NCBI GenBank assembly: GCA_913009765.1
Contig: CAJVYT010000061.1
Location: 1-14,407 of the forward strand
DNA from: an uncultured candidate division Zixibacteria bacterium
GTDB taxonomy: Bacteria; Zixibacteria; MSB-5A5; GN15; FEB-12
Reading direction: 5' to 3'
DNA length: 14,407 nt
Shown here: one piece after another, positions 1 to 7,055 of the stretch
Position numbering within the stretch: the stretch's first letter is position 1
How the letters are laid out: each line of letters starts with the position of its first letter
The notes under the pieces: model-generated
Seen by the model: the letters and a program-made list of their open reading frames with translations, nothing else
Told to the model about the DNA's origin: nothing
Databases searched by the model: none
Program-made: the position numbers and the translations under genes

Positions 1-14
1 GGGACTCATTTAAT

Positions 15-281
15 GTGGACAACACCTTGAAAAATAATGGGTCTGCAGTACTTTGTTTCGTTGTTTTCATTAAAATTAAGGATACCATTATTTGCCTTAA
101 AAGTAAATGTTATTTATTGTTAACCCCTTATGATAAGCGAATCATATATTATCTATTGGATAATAGACTGGGGAATATTGCTTCACTTTTAAATATCGGA
201 TTTAAGTTGTCGAATGGTGATGTAATAGCCCGTCAAGATGCAGACGATGTGTCTACAAAACCGGGGGAAGTCCAGTTTTAA
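15..281 (+). pseudogene. Glycosyltransferase family 2 remnant
   Basis: The reading frame encodes 88 residues, and only the second half looks like a known protein. Residues about 39-78 contain a DKRI segment, a SLLNIGFKLSNGD stretch and the IARQDADD block. In GT-A family 2 glycosyltransferases this is the region just before and including the acidic, metal-binding part of the sugar-nucleotide site. The usual N-terminal strand, the nucleotide-binding half and everything after DADD (normally 150 or more residues) are missing. The first ~38 residues show no GT2 pattern and are probably out of frame or replaced. The stop overlaps the 3' end of the convergent nucleotidyltransferase gene. I infer a decayed fragment of a polysaccharide-type transferase, which hints that the neighbouring operon once sat in a glycan locus. 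Function as an enzyme is very unlikely. Confidence 0.5.
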
Positions 282-1273
282 TTGTCAGCACGACTATGTA
301 AAAAGCGTAGAAGTTTTTCTTTTAAGGTTATATTGGTAGCTAGTCCTACAGAAATTAAGCGTGTTAGCTCAGTTGAAGATTCAATTAAGTTAAAACAAAG
401 GATGCCCTTCAAATCAGAAAGTTCATTTTCTGTTAACTCATTCTGACATTCTATGAGAATGTCATCAACAGTTGTTCGTTTATTCAATTGGACATATTTT
501 CGGTAGTAATAGGTGTATACATCTTCGGGAATATCTGGATATCGCTGTCTTACCTCTGTCATAACAACCGAGAATATATGATTTAGTACTTGTATTCGTC
601 TTTGTATTTCGCATAATTCAAATCCTTTAACAAGTAATGCATTCATGAATGAATTATGCAAATCTCCGAAAGGTGACTCCATACCCTTCAGATATACCAA
701 ACCCCATTTACGGTGTGGCGGGTATGAATTGAGTAAAAGAAAGACCGCTTCTAACAGCAGCTCAGCACATTGGTTCAGCAAATCATGCGCTGCCTCCGGA
801 TGGCCCCGCTGATAAGCCCTAAGAGAGTGAATTTGGCCGCGCCATTGATATTGGTGTGCTATCCACAGGAGTCGCTGAAATGCTTCATCTTTGTCAAAAA
901 CTGTTTTCCCCTCAATTAAGCGTAGAATTTTTCCAGTAGGGTCGTAAAGAATTCTACTTCTACTATATGCCTCAACTTTACCGTGCCCCCACTTCGCTGT
1001 CACCTCCTCATCCTCGATTATTAATTGGTGGATGTTAAACTCTAATACTCTCTCATTAACTCTGTAATGAAACTCAAAAGGCAATGGAAAATGCGTTGCA
1101 TCTTCTCTCAATGTAAACACAGCTATATCAATATCTGAGAACTTGTCCATAAATTGCCTAGTTCCGAGCCCGCCGAGCAGAACAACACCTTGGACATACG
1201 ATTTTGCACACAGCATATGTAAAAACGGTTCAATTAGTTTCTCCACCTCTGACATAATATTAAGTGTTTTCAT
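278..1273 (-). CDS. Nucleotidyltransferase-fold protein (minimal/ANT-like)
   Basis: This 331-residue protein has the DNA polymerase beta-type nucleotidyltransferase signature near its N terminus: a glycine pair (residues 34-35, LLGGLGTR) followed about 12 residues later by SDIDIAVF, giving the two metal-binding aspartates D47 and D49. E78 in the VLEFNIH segment is a plausible third carboxylate. The rest, roughly 125-331, is predicted mostly helical, as in kanamycin/streptomycin nucleotidyltransferases and related stand-alone proteins. It would transfer an NMP to a small molecule or protein; the substrate cannot be read from the sequence. It is the last gene of the minus-strand operon. Its ATG overlaps the preceding stop (TAATG) and has its own strong AGGAGG eight bases upstream, so it should be well translated. 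Antibiotic modification is possible, but the operon suggests a tailoring or activation step. Confidence 0.75.
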   Translation of the reverse strand: MKTLNIMSEVEKLIEPFLHMLCAKSYVQGVVLLGGLGTRQFMDKFSDIDIAVFTLREDATHFPLPFEFHYRVNERVLEFNIHQLIIEDEEVTAKWGHGKVEAYSRSRILYDPTGKILRLIEGKTVFDKDEAFQRLLWIAHQYQWRGQIHSLRAYQRGHPEAAHDLLNQCAELLLEAVFLLLNSYPPHRKWGLVYLKGMESPFGDLHNSFMNALLVKGFELCEIQRRIQVLNHIFSVVMTEVRQRYPDIPEDVYTYYYRKYVQLNKRTTVDDILIECQNELTENELSDLKGILCFNLIESSTELTRLISVGLATNITLKEKLLRFLHSRADN

Positions 1274-2193
1274 TAAGGTGTCCTCCTATATATAGATTGT
1301 ACATCTCTAAGTATAGCTACAGGATTACGTTCCTCAATAAACAACTCTCTCCAAATAGTATACGTCAGCATATTCCACAGTATATAACGAGCATCGTGAT
1401 TTTGTGAAGCAGCTCTCACAACCTCTTCTTTAAATGTATTTGGTAAGATAGAGAATAGTGGCAATAAATACTCTTCCCAATCTGAACAAGTTGGCCCAAA
1501 ACTCGCTTTGCTTCTAGTTATTATCCACTCTGGAATTCCCATTTTCCTTGCTGCTTGCCGAAGGATATATTTGGTCTCTAAGAACTTCTTATTGGCGTCA
1601 GAGCCTATCGTGTAGACACGAAGATCTCGGGATAAATATGGATAGATAAGATGATGGCCTTGACGAGCTAATACTTGTGTCCATTCTGATTGTGTCGCTG
1701 CCATTCCACCAGCAATGTCAAAACAAGATATTACATCAATCAAGGCTAATTTCACATTAAGACTCTCAATAAACTCTTTTCGATGAGCCTGTACAGCACA
1801 TAAATCTACTCCTAAATAATCCAATAAAAAGTTGTGTCCAGGACCAGTATGAAGGATATCAGGCCTGATGCCAGAGAGAAACTCCATTTGATAGGATAGT
1901 CCAAATACAGCATCTGCCCCCTGTCCACACAGGATGTTATTGCAATTTACAGGGATAATATTTGTCAGACTTCTCAAGAGGGCTGTTTGCATACGTAACA
2001 GTGGCAGCCCTGTTGCATTTATTGCCTCGATAACATTTTCAAAGAATACAATAGGTTTTGGTTTGAAATGATGGTGATTCGCTTTATAATAGGAAGCACA
2101 AGTCTCAGAGTACTCCTTTTCCTTGTCATAACATGTGTCAACCCAGTAACTTGCAGAATAGCTTTGGATATTGGGCCACTTTTTTTTGCACAA
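1273..2193 (-). CDS. Asparagine synthetase-like amide synthase, C-terminal part (after frameshift)
   Basis: This frame continues the ATP-pyrophosphatase domain that begins in the frame upstream. It holds the synthetase half of an AsnB-type protein: NILCGQGADAVFGL corresponds to the SGxGADExFGGY loop, and the YLSRDLRVYTIG...ETKYILRQAARKMG...RSKASFGP region matches the PFLD...K.ILR.A...R.K.GF block. The only upstream start is a TTG at 2193 with no ribosome-binding site, and it would remove the SGGLDS ATP-binding loop, so this is not an independent gene. A -1 shift at the A8 run (2180-2187) joins it to the 2807 start and gives about 511 residues. That is close to lasso-peptide cyclase McjC (about 513) and a little shorter than typical AsnB. 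Expected role: activate a carboxylate as acyl-AMP and form an amide. The 3' end overlaps the nucleotidyltransferase start by 1 nt. Confidence 0.75.
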   Translation of the reverse strand: MCKKKWPNIQSYSASYWVDTCYDKEKEYSETCASYYKANHHHFKPKPIVFFENVIEAINATGLPLLRMQTALLRSLTNIIPVNCNNILCGQGADAVFGLSYQMEFLSGIRPDILHTGPGHNFLLDYLGVDLCAVQAHRKEFIESLNVKLALIDVISCFDIAGGMAATQSEWTQVLARQGHHLIYPYLSRDLRVYTIGSDANKKFLETKYILRQAARKMGIPEWIITRSKASFGPTCSDWEEYLLPLFSILPNTFKEEVVRAASQNHDARYILWNMLTYTIWRELFIEERNPVAILRDVQSIYRRTP

Positions 2194-2807
2194 TGAAAAA
2201 TCAAGGTTGAGTCCAAACCACCGCTCAGTAAAACTCCTGGTTCGTCGTATGGAATTTCGATCTGATCCAACACATCATCAATTAAATTGGGAATATTCTT
2301 CTCATGCTGCCTTCCTCCAAACTCTCTTAAAAAAATATCCACAGGATTGCTTGTAGTAACTTGGAATCTGTCCGTTTGATTCCATGTCACTGACAAACAT
2401 TGTCCAGGGAATAACTGCTTGACATCTCGCAATAAAGTATGAGGCGGGAAAATATAACCATATGTCAGAAATTCTTGAAGAAACGCCGGCAGCACCTCTA
2501 AATGAATGCCAAGTTTGCGAAGACCGTGCATACTATCACTAACTAAAACGCGGATAGGTGTTGATACCCAGTAAATTGGGCATCCCGAAGAGATATCACG
2601 CACAACTCGAAAACTTCGATTCGTATATTCCCATAGTGGTGTAGATAAGTCAGGATGAAGGTTCGCAGGGATTGTGTGGCTGTGGTACGTTTGTCTCTCT
2701 GTTAAATTATTGCACATAACCAACACAAAAGGACGCCGATGAAGAACTTTAAAAGAAGACGAATTAGGCAGTTCAGTTTCTTTATCTGATATCAAAGCAA
2801 CAAACAT
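2019..2807 (-). CDS. Asparagine synthetase-like amide synthase, N-terminal part (before frameshift)
   Basis: Residues 1-~150 resemble the later part of the AsnB glutaminase domain: a VRDISSGCPIYW segment, LTYGYIFPPHTLLRDVKQLFPGQ, then a linker. The domain is abbreviated and the usual catalytic Cys2 is absent, so it probably cannot hydrolyse glutamine. The PP-loop GVLLSGGLDSTLIFH (~191-205) begins the ATP-pyrophosphatase domain. After codon 209 the in-frame continuation loses similarity and stops at 2019, while the family pattern resumes in the -1 frame. An inactive glutaminase half and a GGLDSxLIFH loop are also found in the lasso cyclase McjC and resemble beta-lactam synthetase logic, where an internal amine rather than ammonia attacks the acyl-AMP. 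Start: ATG at 2807, with TAAGGA overlapping the stop of the ATP-grasp gene. I infer amide-bond or macrocycle formation; a surface-sugar amidase role remains possible. Confidence 0.75.
   Translation of the reverse strand: MFVALISDKETELPNSSSFKVLHRRPFVLVMCNNLTERQTYHSHTIPANLHPDLSTPLWEYTNRSFRVVRDISSGCPIYWVSTPIRVLVSDSMHGLRKLGIHLEVLPAFLQEFLTYGYIFPPHTLLRDVKQLFPGQCLSVTWNQTDRFQVTTSNPVDIFLREFGGRQHEKNIPNLIDDVLDQIEIPYDEPGVLLSGGLDSTLIFHCAKKSGPISKAILQVTGLTHVMTRKRSTLRLVLPIIKRITIISNQNLLYSLKMLSRQ
2180..2187 (-). other. A8 homopolymer / slippery frameshift site
   Basis: On the coding (minus) strand the sequence reads GC, eight A, then GTGG. The upstream frame reads GCA AAA AAA AGT. A -1 slip on A AAA AAA continues as AAG TGG CCC and restores the asparagine-synthetase family pattern. 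The run also suits transcriptional slippage. A lost A in the genome, or a homopolymer error in the assembly (A8 for A9), would look identical, and I cannot separate these. Confidence 0.55.
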
Positions 2808-2822
2808 TTCGTCTTCAGTTCC

Positions 2823-3938
2823 TTACTTAAAATAATTAGCAACTCCGCCAAATCGTTGAACAGACCCGATATCGGGACTACTATTTCCTTCTATAAGTAC
2901 AGGGCCTTTATCAGAAAGTGCAATATCCCAACCAGCAACAGAAATTAATGGAAAAGTCATTGCGGCACTGCATGCTAAGTCGAGTATTGGATCTATTGCA
3001 AATTTCTCATTACCAAAGATTGCGCCCGTTTCGGGATGTTCAAAATACTCAGTAAGTTCTACATCTATGGCACGCGTTGATAATTGGCCGGACGATATAT
3101 CAACATTGACAAGAAGACCTCCCGCATGTAAATTATCTACCTCGCACTCACTTCGCCCAAATCGTACGACACAACGAATTAACTGTGGCGACTTATTCCG
3201 AAGTATTGTGGTGATTTTAAAAGTGTTTATTGAACCAGGAAATATTCGTTCAAGCTGATGTGTTTGTTCGACCTCCTCCTGAACTATCCAATCTGCCCCA
3301 GCTAGTTCATGTAATAGGGAAAGCGTGAGCTTGTTTGTTCCATAATAGAAATGCTTCTTCAATCGTCGGAATACTAGAATTCCTTGTCCGCCGCTTCCGC
3401 ACATCGCTGGTTTAAAATATACTTTTTCTGTTGTAATTTCTGCGAGTACGTTATAGAGTTGAGTTTCATCAGCGACAATAATACCGCAGTCTGTGATAAT
3501 CCTCTCATTACGAATAATAAAGATAGTTTTTGGCAGTGGTAGCCCTGCACTACTTGCTATCGCAGCAAATACTATTTTATCGTCTAATTGGTATGAATCT
3601 AAGCGCCATCGCGGTAAGATTCTGTAGTAAAAAACAGTCTCTGGGATGTATTGTAGTACATTTTCATATGAGACATGTCTCGAGTAGAGCACATGACGAA
3701 AATAGTGAAATGGTATGCATCGCCACTTTGCTAACAATATTGCCATCTCACATATACAGCGAAAGATAGTCTTCCTTTTGCGTTCTCCGCAAAATTTAGG
3801 CCAATATACATCTATGAACCGCCGGGTCTGATAACATGTCCATTTTGGCCAAAGAAGAGGTGGGACTGCAAACCATATTGCCAATTTCTCTGCCTTTCGC
3901 ATCATTGCATTCCACGAATAACCGAGATTTATTTTCAT
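2823..3938 (-). CDS. ATP-grasp ligase, sugar-transfer-associated type
   Basis: This 371-residue protein fits the ATP-grasp fold. Residues 117-140 (LDDKIVFAAIASSAGLPLPK) resemble the family's entry helix and hinge. VYFKPAMCGSGGQGILVF (173-190) holds the ATP-contacting lysine and glycine-rich loop, IVQEEVEQ (218-225) the hinge glutamates, and LIEGNSSPDIG (348-358) the metal-binding Glu/Asn pair. The arrangement with INTFKITTILRN and VDNLHAGGLLVNVD is the pattern of the 'sugar-transfer associated ATP-grasp' family often found in polysaccharide loci. Such enzymes join a carboxylate (via acyl phosphate) to an amine, thiol or hydroxyl. The N-terminal ~100 residues, rich in Trp/Tyr/Arg, are not assignable. 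Its ATG overlaps the racemase stop (ATGA), so translation is coupled. The substrate is unknown; a D-amino acid from the neighbouring racemase is a natural guess. Confidence 0.8.
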   Translation of the reverse strand: MKINLGYSWNAMMRKAEKLAIWFAVPPLLWPKWTCYQTRRFIDVYWPKFCGERKRKTIFRCICEMAILLAKWRCIPFHYFRHVLYSRHVSYENVLQYIPETVFYYRILPRWRLDSYQLDDKIVFAAIASSAGLPLPKTIFIIRNERIITDCGIIVADETQLYNVLAEITTEKVYFKPAMCGSGGQGILVFRRLKKHFYYGTNKLTLSLLHELAGADWIVQEEVEQTHQLERIFPGSINTFKITTILRNKSPQLIRCVVRFGRSECEVDNLHAGGLLVNVDISSGQLSTRAIDVELTEYFEHPETGAIFGNEKFAIDPILDLACSAAMTFPLISVAGWDIALSDKGPVLIEGNSSPDIGSVQRFGGVANYFK

Positions 3939-4753
3939 CTAAGCATAATACGCTCTACTTCAAAGCGCCTCCCCAACAATTTTTCTGCAATAATGTTTAT
4001 CTCGGGAGACCACACATGCAAATCCCCCGAAGCATACACACGTAATTGTGATTGGCTAGTTGCTTTTGTTTCAGGCATTCTAGCGGATGAAATTAGAGTC
4101 TGTGCAACATATTCGCTAGGGTCAAGAAATATAGCATGATGACCGAAAATATTTCTAAGCATCGGCTTAATAATAGAGAAGCAAGTGCAGCCAAGCACCA
4201 CTATTTCTGCATTTGGGTCTAGTTGACCTAGTATTTCATTGCGAGCCGCTTCTACTTCAAATGCATTATCCCATAGTCCGTACGCTACAAGCCTCTCGGT
4301 CTTAGTGCCAACTATGTGATAAACTTCGGAAGCACCCCCCTCCAAAAGCGCACGTTCGTACTCGCCTGATTCAATAGTAAATTGGGTTCCAAAAAGTGAG
4401 ATTGCGTGCCCATTGATTACAGGTGCATTTTCTTCAATGCACATAATCAGTCCGTCAAACATTGTTGTAAATGGAGTTTGCCATTTCAAGGAGAGTTCGC
4501 GGCGTATGGGTTCCACAGCCGCAGCAGCCGTGTTGCATGCAATTACCAGTGCATCAAGTTGCATATCTGGTCCTGCAAAGTATCTGAGCCACTCTTCCAC
4601 GGTTTCCTGTATTTGGGCACGGTTTCTAAGACCGAAGGGGTTTCGTTCACCATCCGCAAGATACATCAACCTGAAATTGGTGGTGCAATCCATAATCTCA
4701 CGCACCACACACATTCCACCAGCGCAGGAATCAGCAACAAGTATATTCTTCAT
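3935..4753 (-). CDS. Asp/Glu racemase family protein (MurI-like)
   Basis: This 272-residue protein follows the glutamate racemase pattern from end to end: DSCAGGM near residue 8 (MurI DSGvGG), YLADGERNPFG (31-41, the NxPYG region), VIACNTAAAAV (70-80) with first catalytic cysteine C73, and VVLGCTCF (185-192) with second cysteine C189. Cofactor-independent racemases use this cysteine pair to interconvert L- and D-Glu or Asp. Two residues are atypical: DSC for DSG at the N terminus, and Cys191 where MurI has the helper histidine (GCTHF). Altered substrate choice is therefore possible. Expression signals are good (GAGGG six bases before ATG) and it begins two bases after the radical SAM stop. 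Its setting beside ligase genes suggests it supplies a D-amino acid to a product other than peptidoglycan; a housekeeping murI role cannot be excluded. Confidence 0.82.
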   Translation of the reverse strand: MKNILVADSCAGGMCVVREIMDCTTNFRLMYLADGERNPFGLRNRAQIQETVEEWLRYFAGPDMQLDALVIACNTAAAAVEPIRRELSLKWQTPFTTMFDGLIMCIEENAPVINGHAISLFGTQFTIESGEYERALLEGGASEVYHIVGTKTERLVAYGLWDNAFEVEAARNEILGQLDPNAEIVVLGCTCFSIIKPMLRNIFGHHAIFLDPSEYVAQTLISSARMPETKATSQSQLRVYASGDLHVWSPEINIIAEKLLGRRFEVERIMLR

Positions 4754-4755
4754 AG

Positions 4756-5835
4756 CTAGCCCTCATCAACAAAATACTTCCAACAACTAGGGTCAGAACT
4801 TACCAAAGCATCCAAATCAGATAGCCCCTTAGCCTTGGCCATCGTAAATGATAGGCCTCGACAACCAACACAAATGTGCCCATACTCGCATTGTGAACAA
4901 CTGCCAGTCAAATACTCTTCAATATATCGCGATCGCACAAAAAATTCTGTCTTAAGAATCTCATTAAGACTCATGTCCTTGATATTTGCTATGCGGATAT
5001 GCATGGAGGAACAAGGCCGAGCCCAACCATTCACGTCAATATAGACATTGTACATACATTGGAAACATCCTACTGAAAGCAAAGGGGTATACGGCAAGTA
5101 GGATATGCCGTATTTATCAATGTCTAGTCTTAGGAGTTGCATCTTCAAATGTTGGTAGTCTTCAAGATTTGGAAGAAGGTTTATACCAGCACGTCCGTTT
5201 GGAATAAGCATCTCTAGGTTAGGAAATAAGTGGTTTTCCCTACAGTATTCCCAAACGTGAGGAATATCATCTATGTTAAGTTTGGTAGCAACCATTGAAG
5301 CGCCAGCGCGTAAAGAGGTGCCCTGCTCTAGAAAACCAATGTTACCTAAAATCTCTATTGCCGAAATAATGTTCAAAGCAACACCATCCTTTCCCGCAAG
5401 AGTATCTTGTGTTGCTGGATTTAATGAATCCATTTTGACAATTACACTGGCCCCTATTTCATATAAAAACGCCGCTAATCCTTTAGACATATTCTGAGCA
5501 TTTGTAAATACAACTGGAATTAATCCAATCTGCGAAACATACTGTACTAAAGTTTGAAAACCCTCATAAATAGTCGGCTCACCTCCACCGATAATGATAA
5601 CAGAACGCGCTCCCAGCTCTGATGCTTGGCTTACAATGTCTTTTAGTGTTTCTAAACTAGGTCCATTTTTTGAGACTGCTCCACTAGTATTACAACAGTA
5701 GATACAATTCAAGTCACACTTCAGACTCGTTTCAATGCGTATTGATAGTAACTTCCCTGCATCTCTACATAATCGAGCTTCCAAGGACGAATAGACATAG
5801 CCAGCTAGGATAGGGGCAGAATTTATTGTTTTCAT
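4756..5835 (-). CDS. Radical SAM/SPASM domain protein
   Basis: This is a radical SAM enzyme of about 359 residues from the ATG at 5835; a GTG at 5841 would add two. With that longer numbering, KCDLNCIYC (41-49) is the CxxxCxxC motif for the SAM-binding 4Fe-4S cluster, and IIGGGEPT (83-90) is the GGE motif that contacts SAM. The C-terminal third is a SPASM region: C259 and C262, C277 in a CX14C stretch with NGWARPC, C315/C318/C324/C327, and C353, enough for auxiliary Fe-S clusters. SPASM proteins commonly modify ribosomal peptides (thioether, C-C or epimerised residues) or act as sulfatase maturases and small-molecule enzymes. It is the first confident gene of the operon, so its substrate probably sets the pathway. 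I cannot tell peptide from sugar substrates. A possible short peptide lies directly upstream. Confidence 0.85.
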   Translation of the reverse strand: MKTINSAPILAGYVYSSLEARLCRDAGKLLSIRIETSLKCDLNCIYCCNTSGAVSKNGPSLETLKDIVSQASELGARSVIIIGGGEPTIYEGFQTLVQYVSQIGLIPVVFTNAQNMSKGLAAFLYEIGASVIVKMDSLNPATQDTLAGKDGVALNIISAIEILGNIGFLEQGTSLRAGASMVATKLNIDDIPHVWEYCRENHLFPNLEMLIPNGRAGINLLPNLEDYQHLKMQLLRLDIDKYGISYLPYTPLLSVGCFQCMYNVYIDVNGWARPCSSMHIRIANIKDMSLNEILKTEFFVRSRYIEEYLTGSCSQCEYGHICVGCRGLSFTMAKAKGLSDLDALVSSDPSCWKYFVDEG

Positions 5836-5852
5836 TCGCACGGCTTTCTTTT

Positions 5853-5972
5853 TTAAAGTCTCAGGCTTCGCACCGAAGGATCAGTCGAGGTATCTATCAC
5901 ATCAAAGCCAAAATCTTTGAGAAGTAACCCCCTAATTTGTTTTGATAAAGTGTTCTTCTTGAAATTTTCCAC
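5853..5972 (-). CDS. Possible 39-residue peptide upstream of the radical SAM gene
   Basis: A GTG at 5972 opens a 39-codon frame ending 17 bases before the radical SAM ATG, on the same strand. The composition is protein-like: a lysine/leucine-rich amphipathic first half (KKNTLSKQIRGLLLKDFGF) and a tail rich in Asp, Thr, Ser and Arg (DTSTDPSVRSLRL). Position, size and a leader/core-like division would suit a precursor for the downstream enzymes. Against this, there is no clear ribosome-binding site, no ATG, and I recognise no family. It could equally be the 3' end of a lost gene. Treat it as a candidate only. Confidence 0.25.
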   Translation of the reverse strand: MENFKKNTLSKQIRGLLLKDFGFDVIDTSTDPSVRSLRL

Positions 5973-6006
5973 TGCAACATTTTCTTGATGGGCATTTTTT
6001 GTATTT

Positions 6007-6027
6007 ATTATAAATTATGGTATTATA
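6007..6027 (-). promoter_or_regulatory. Possible -10 elements for the minus-strand operon
   Basis: Two perfect TATAAT hexamers read on the minus strand (6007-6012 and 6022-6027) lie in the AT-rich divergent intergenic region, upstream of the radical SAM operon. No good -35 hexamer stands at the correct distance from either, so the assignment is weak. The divergent plus-strand promoter lies immediately to the right. Confidence 0.3.
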
Positions 6028-6037
6028 TAACGTATTA

Positions 6038-6067
6038 TTGACTCATAAAATTAAAACATAGTATACT
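6038..6067 (+). promoter_or_regulatory. Sigma-70-type promoter for the DUF169-SepCysS-SepRS operon
   Basis: TTGACT (6038-6043) and TATACT (6062-6067) are separated by 18 bases and each matches five of six consensus positions. Initiation near 6074 would leave a leader of about 58 nt before the ATG at 6132. No riboswitch or attenuator fold is evident in that leader. Confidence 0.65.
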
Positions 6068-6131
6068 CTAAGCCCAATCTTTATTATAAAGCATATTTAA
6101 AGTACAGTTTGTTTCGGAAAAAAGTAATAAA

Positions 6132-7055
6132 ATGAAAAACAATGTGGAAGAAATTATAAGGTCTTATCTGGGAATGAAGCATAACCTTGTCGGAATCAAG
6201 TTTTTCCACGAGGATATCCAGGGGGAGAGCCTGCCAAAATCCGCGCGATTCTGCCCTTTCAATCCCCAGATATTGAGTGGAAATACCTATGTTATTAAAG
6301 AAGATGACCTTGACTGCCCGACAGGTGAACTTGTCATGGGTCTGAGGCAGTCAAAATACGCCCATATAGAGCCGAGCATTAAAGAAAAGTTCAAGGCAGT
6401 CCGTATCGGTCCTATTGACGATGCTGACGTGGTTCTTTTTTTGGTCAACGCAGACCAGGCTATGAACCTCTCCATTTTACTTGTGGGGATCTCGGCTGAA
6501 TTTAAGGGTGAGCTGGCTATCTGCGGGGAAGCAGTAGCAAAGGTGTATCTGGACCAGAAGCCGAACATAAGCATGTTATGCAACGGGGCACGTATGTTCG
6601 GCGGGTTTGCAAAAAATGATATGGTTGTCGGCATGCCTTACTCCATAATGATTGACCTTGCTGAAAAAATAAAGTCGCTCACAAAATCCGGAGGTGCCCT
6701 CTGTGGCTGTCAGGTATCGGATATACCGGCAGACATAATAAGAAGTTTTGAGGAGATAGGATTCAAGAAATATTCGGATTACTTTTCAGGCAGGATCAGG
6801 GGACAGAACGTCAAGATCTACCTGAACAAAGATTCTGAGGGCAGGTTTAACCTGATAACCATATATCTCCCGGTCAAGGGAGAGTTAAAGACAAAAGTTG
6901 AAGAGCCTTTCAAAACAAAGAAGAGAGGGGATTGGACAGATGTCTATGCAATCCTGAACCCCAAGACAGTAGGGATAAGTCTTTATTCCTCGGAAAATCT
7001 GAAAGAGGCATTGACACTGCTTACTGAAAAGGCAATGGGGTTGGATAATGGCTAA
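6132..7055 (+). CDS. DUF169 family protein, cysteine-rich
   Basis: This 307-residue protein fits the uncharacterised DUF169 (COG2043) family, common in anaerobes and methanogens. Visible landmarks are ARFCPF (C41), LDCPTGELVMGL (C62), ELAICGEA (C131), SMLCNGARMFGGF (C150) and GALCGCQVSD (C191, C193). The six cysteines in otherwise ordinary sequence suggest metal, Fe-S or persulfide chemistry; this is inference, as no biochemical role is established that I know of. The C-terminal ~90 residues (from about 215) form a tail of beta-type sequence (VKIYLNK, LITIYLPVKG, VGISLYSS). It is the first gene of the operon, and its stop lies 8 bases inside the SepCysS gene, so the two are translationally coupled. 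Together this makes it a reasonable candidate accessory or sulfur-delivery protein for tRNA-dependent cysteine formation. Confidence 0.75.
   Translation: MKNNVEEIIRSYLGMKHNLVGIKFFHEDIQGESLPKSARFCPFNPQILSGNTYVIKEDDLDCPTGELVMGLRQSKYAHIEPSIKEKFKAVRIGPIDDADVVLFLVNADQAMNLSILLVGISAEFKGELAICGEAVAKVYLDQKPNISMLCNGARMFGGFAKNDMVVGMPYSIMIDLAEKIKSLTKSGGALCGCQVSDIPADIIRSFEEIGFKKYSDYFSGRIRGQNVKIYLNKDSEGRFNLITIYLPVKGELKTKVEEPFKTKKRGDWTDVYAILNPKTVGISLYSSENLKEALTLLTEKAMGLDNG

Noticed and set aside
1273..2807. A lasso-peptide biosynthesis locus based on the McjC-like cyclase features
   Set aside because: No McjB-type leader peptidase/RRE protein or recognisable lasso precursor is visible, and MurI, ATP-grasp and SPASM genes are not part of the standard set. 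Only the general amide-synthase class is claimed.
5895..5993. ATG-started 32-codon minus-strand frame overlapping the possible peptide in another frame
   Set aside because: It lacks a ribosome-binding site, is basic and low in acidic residues, and ends 60 bases before the radical SAM gene; the alternative frame looks more protein-like.
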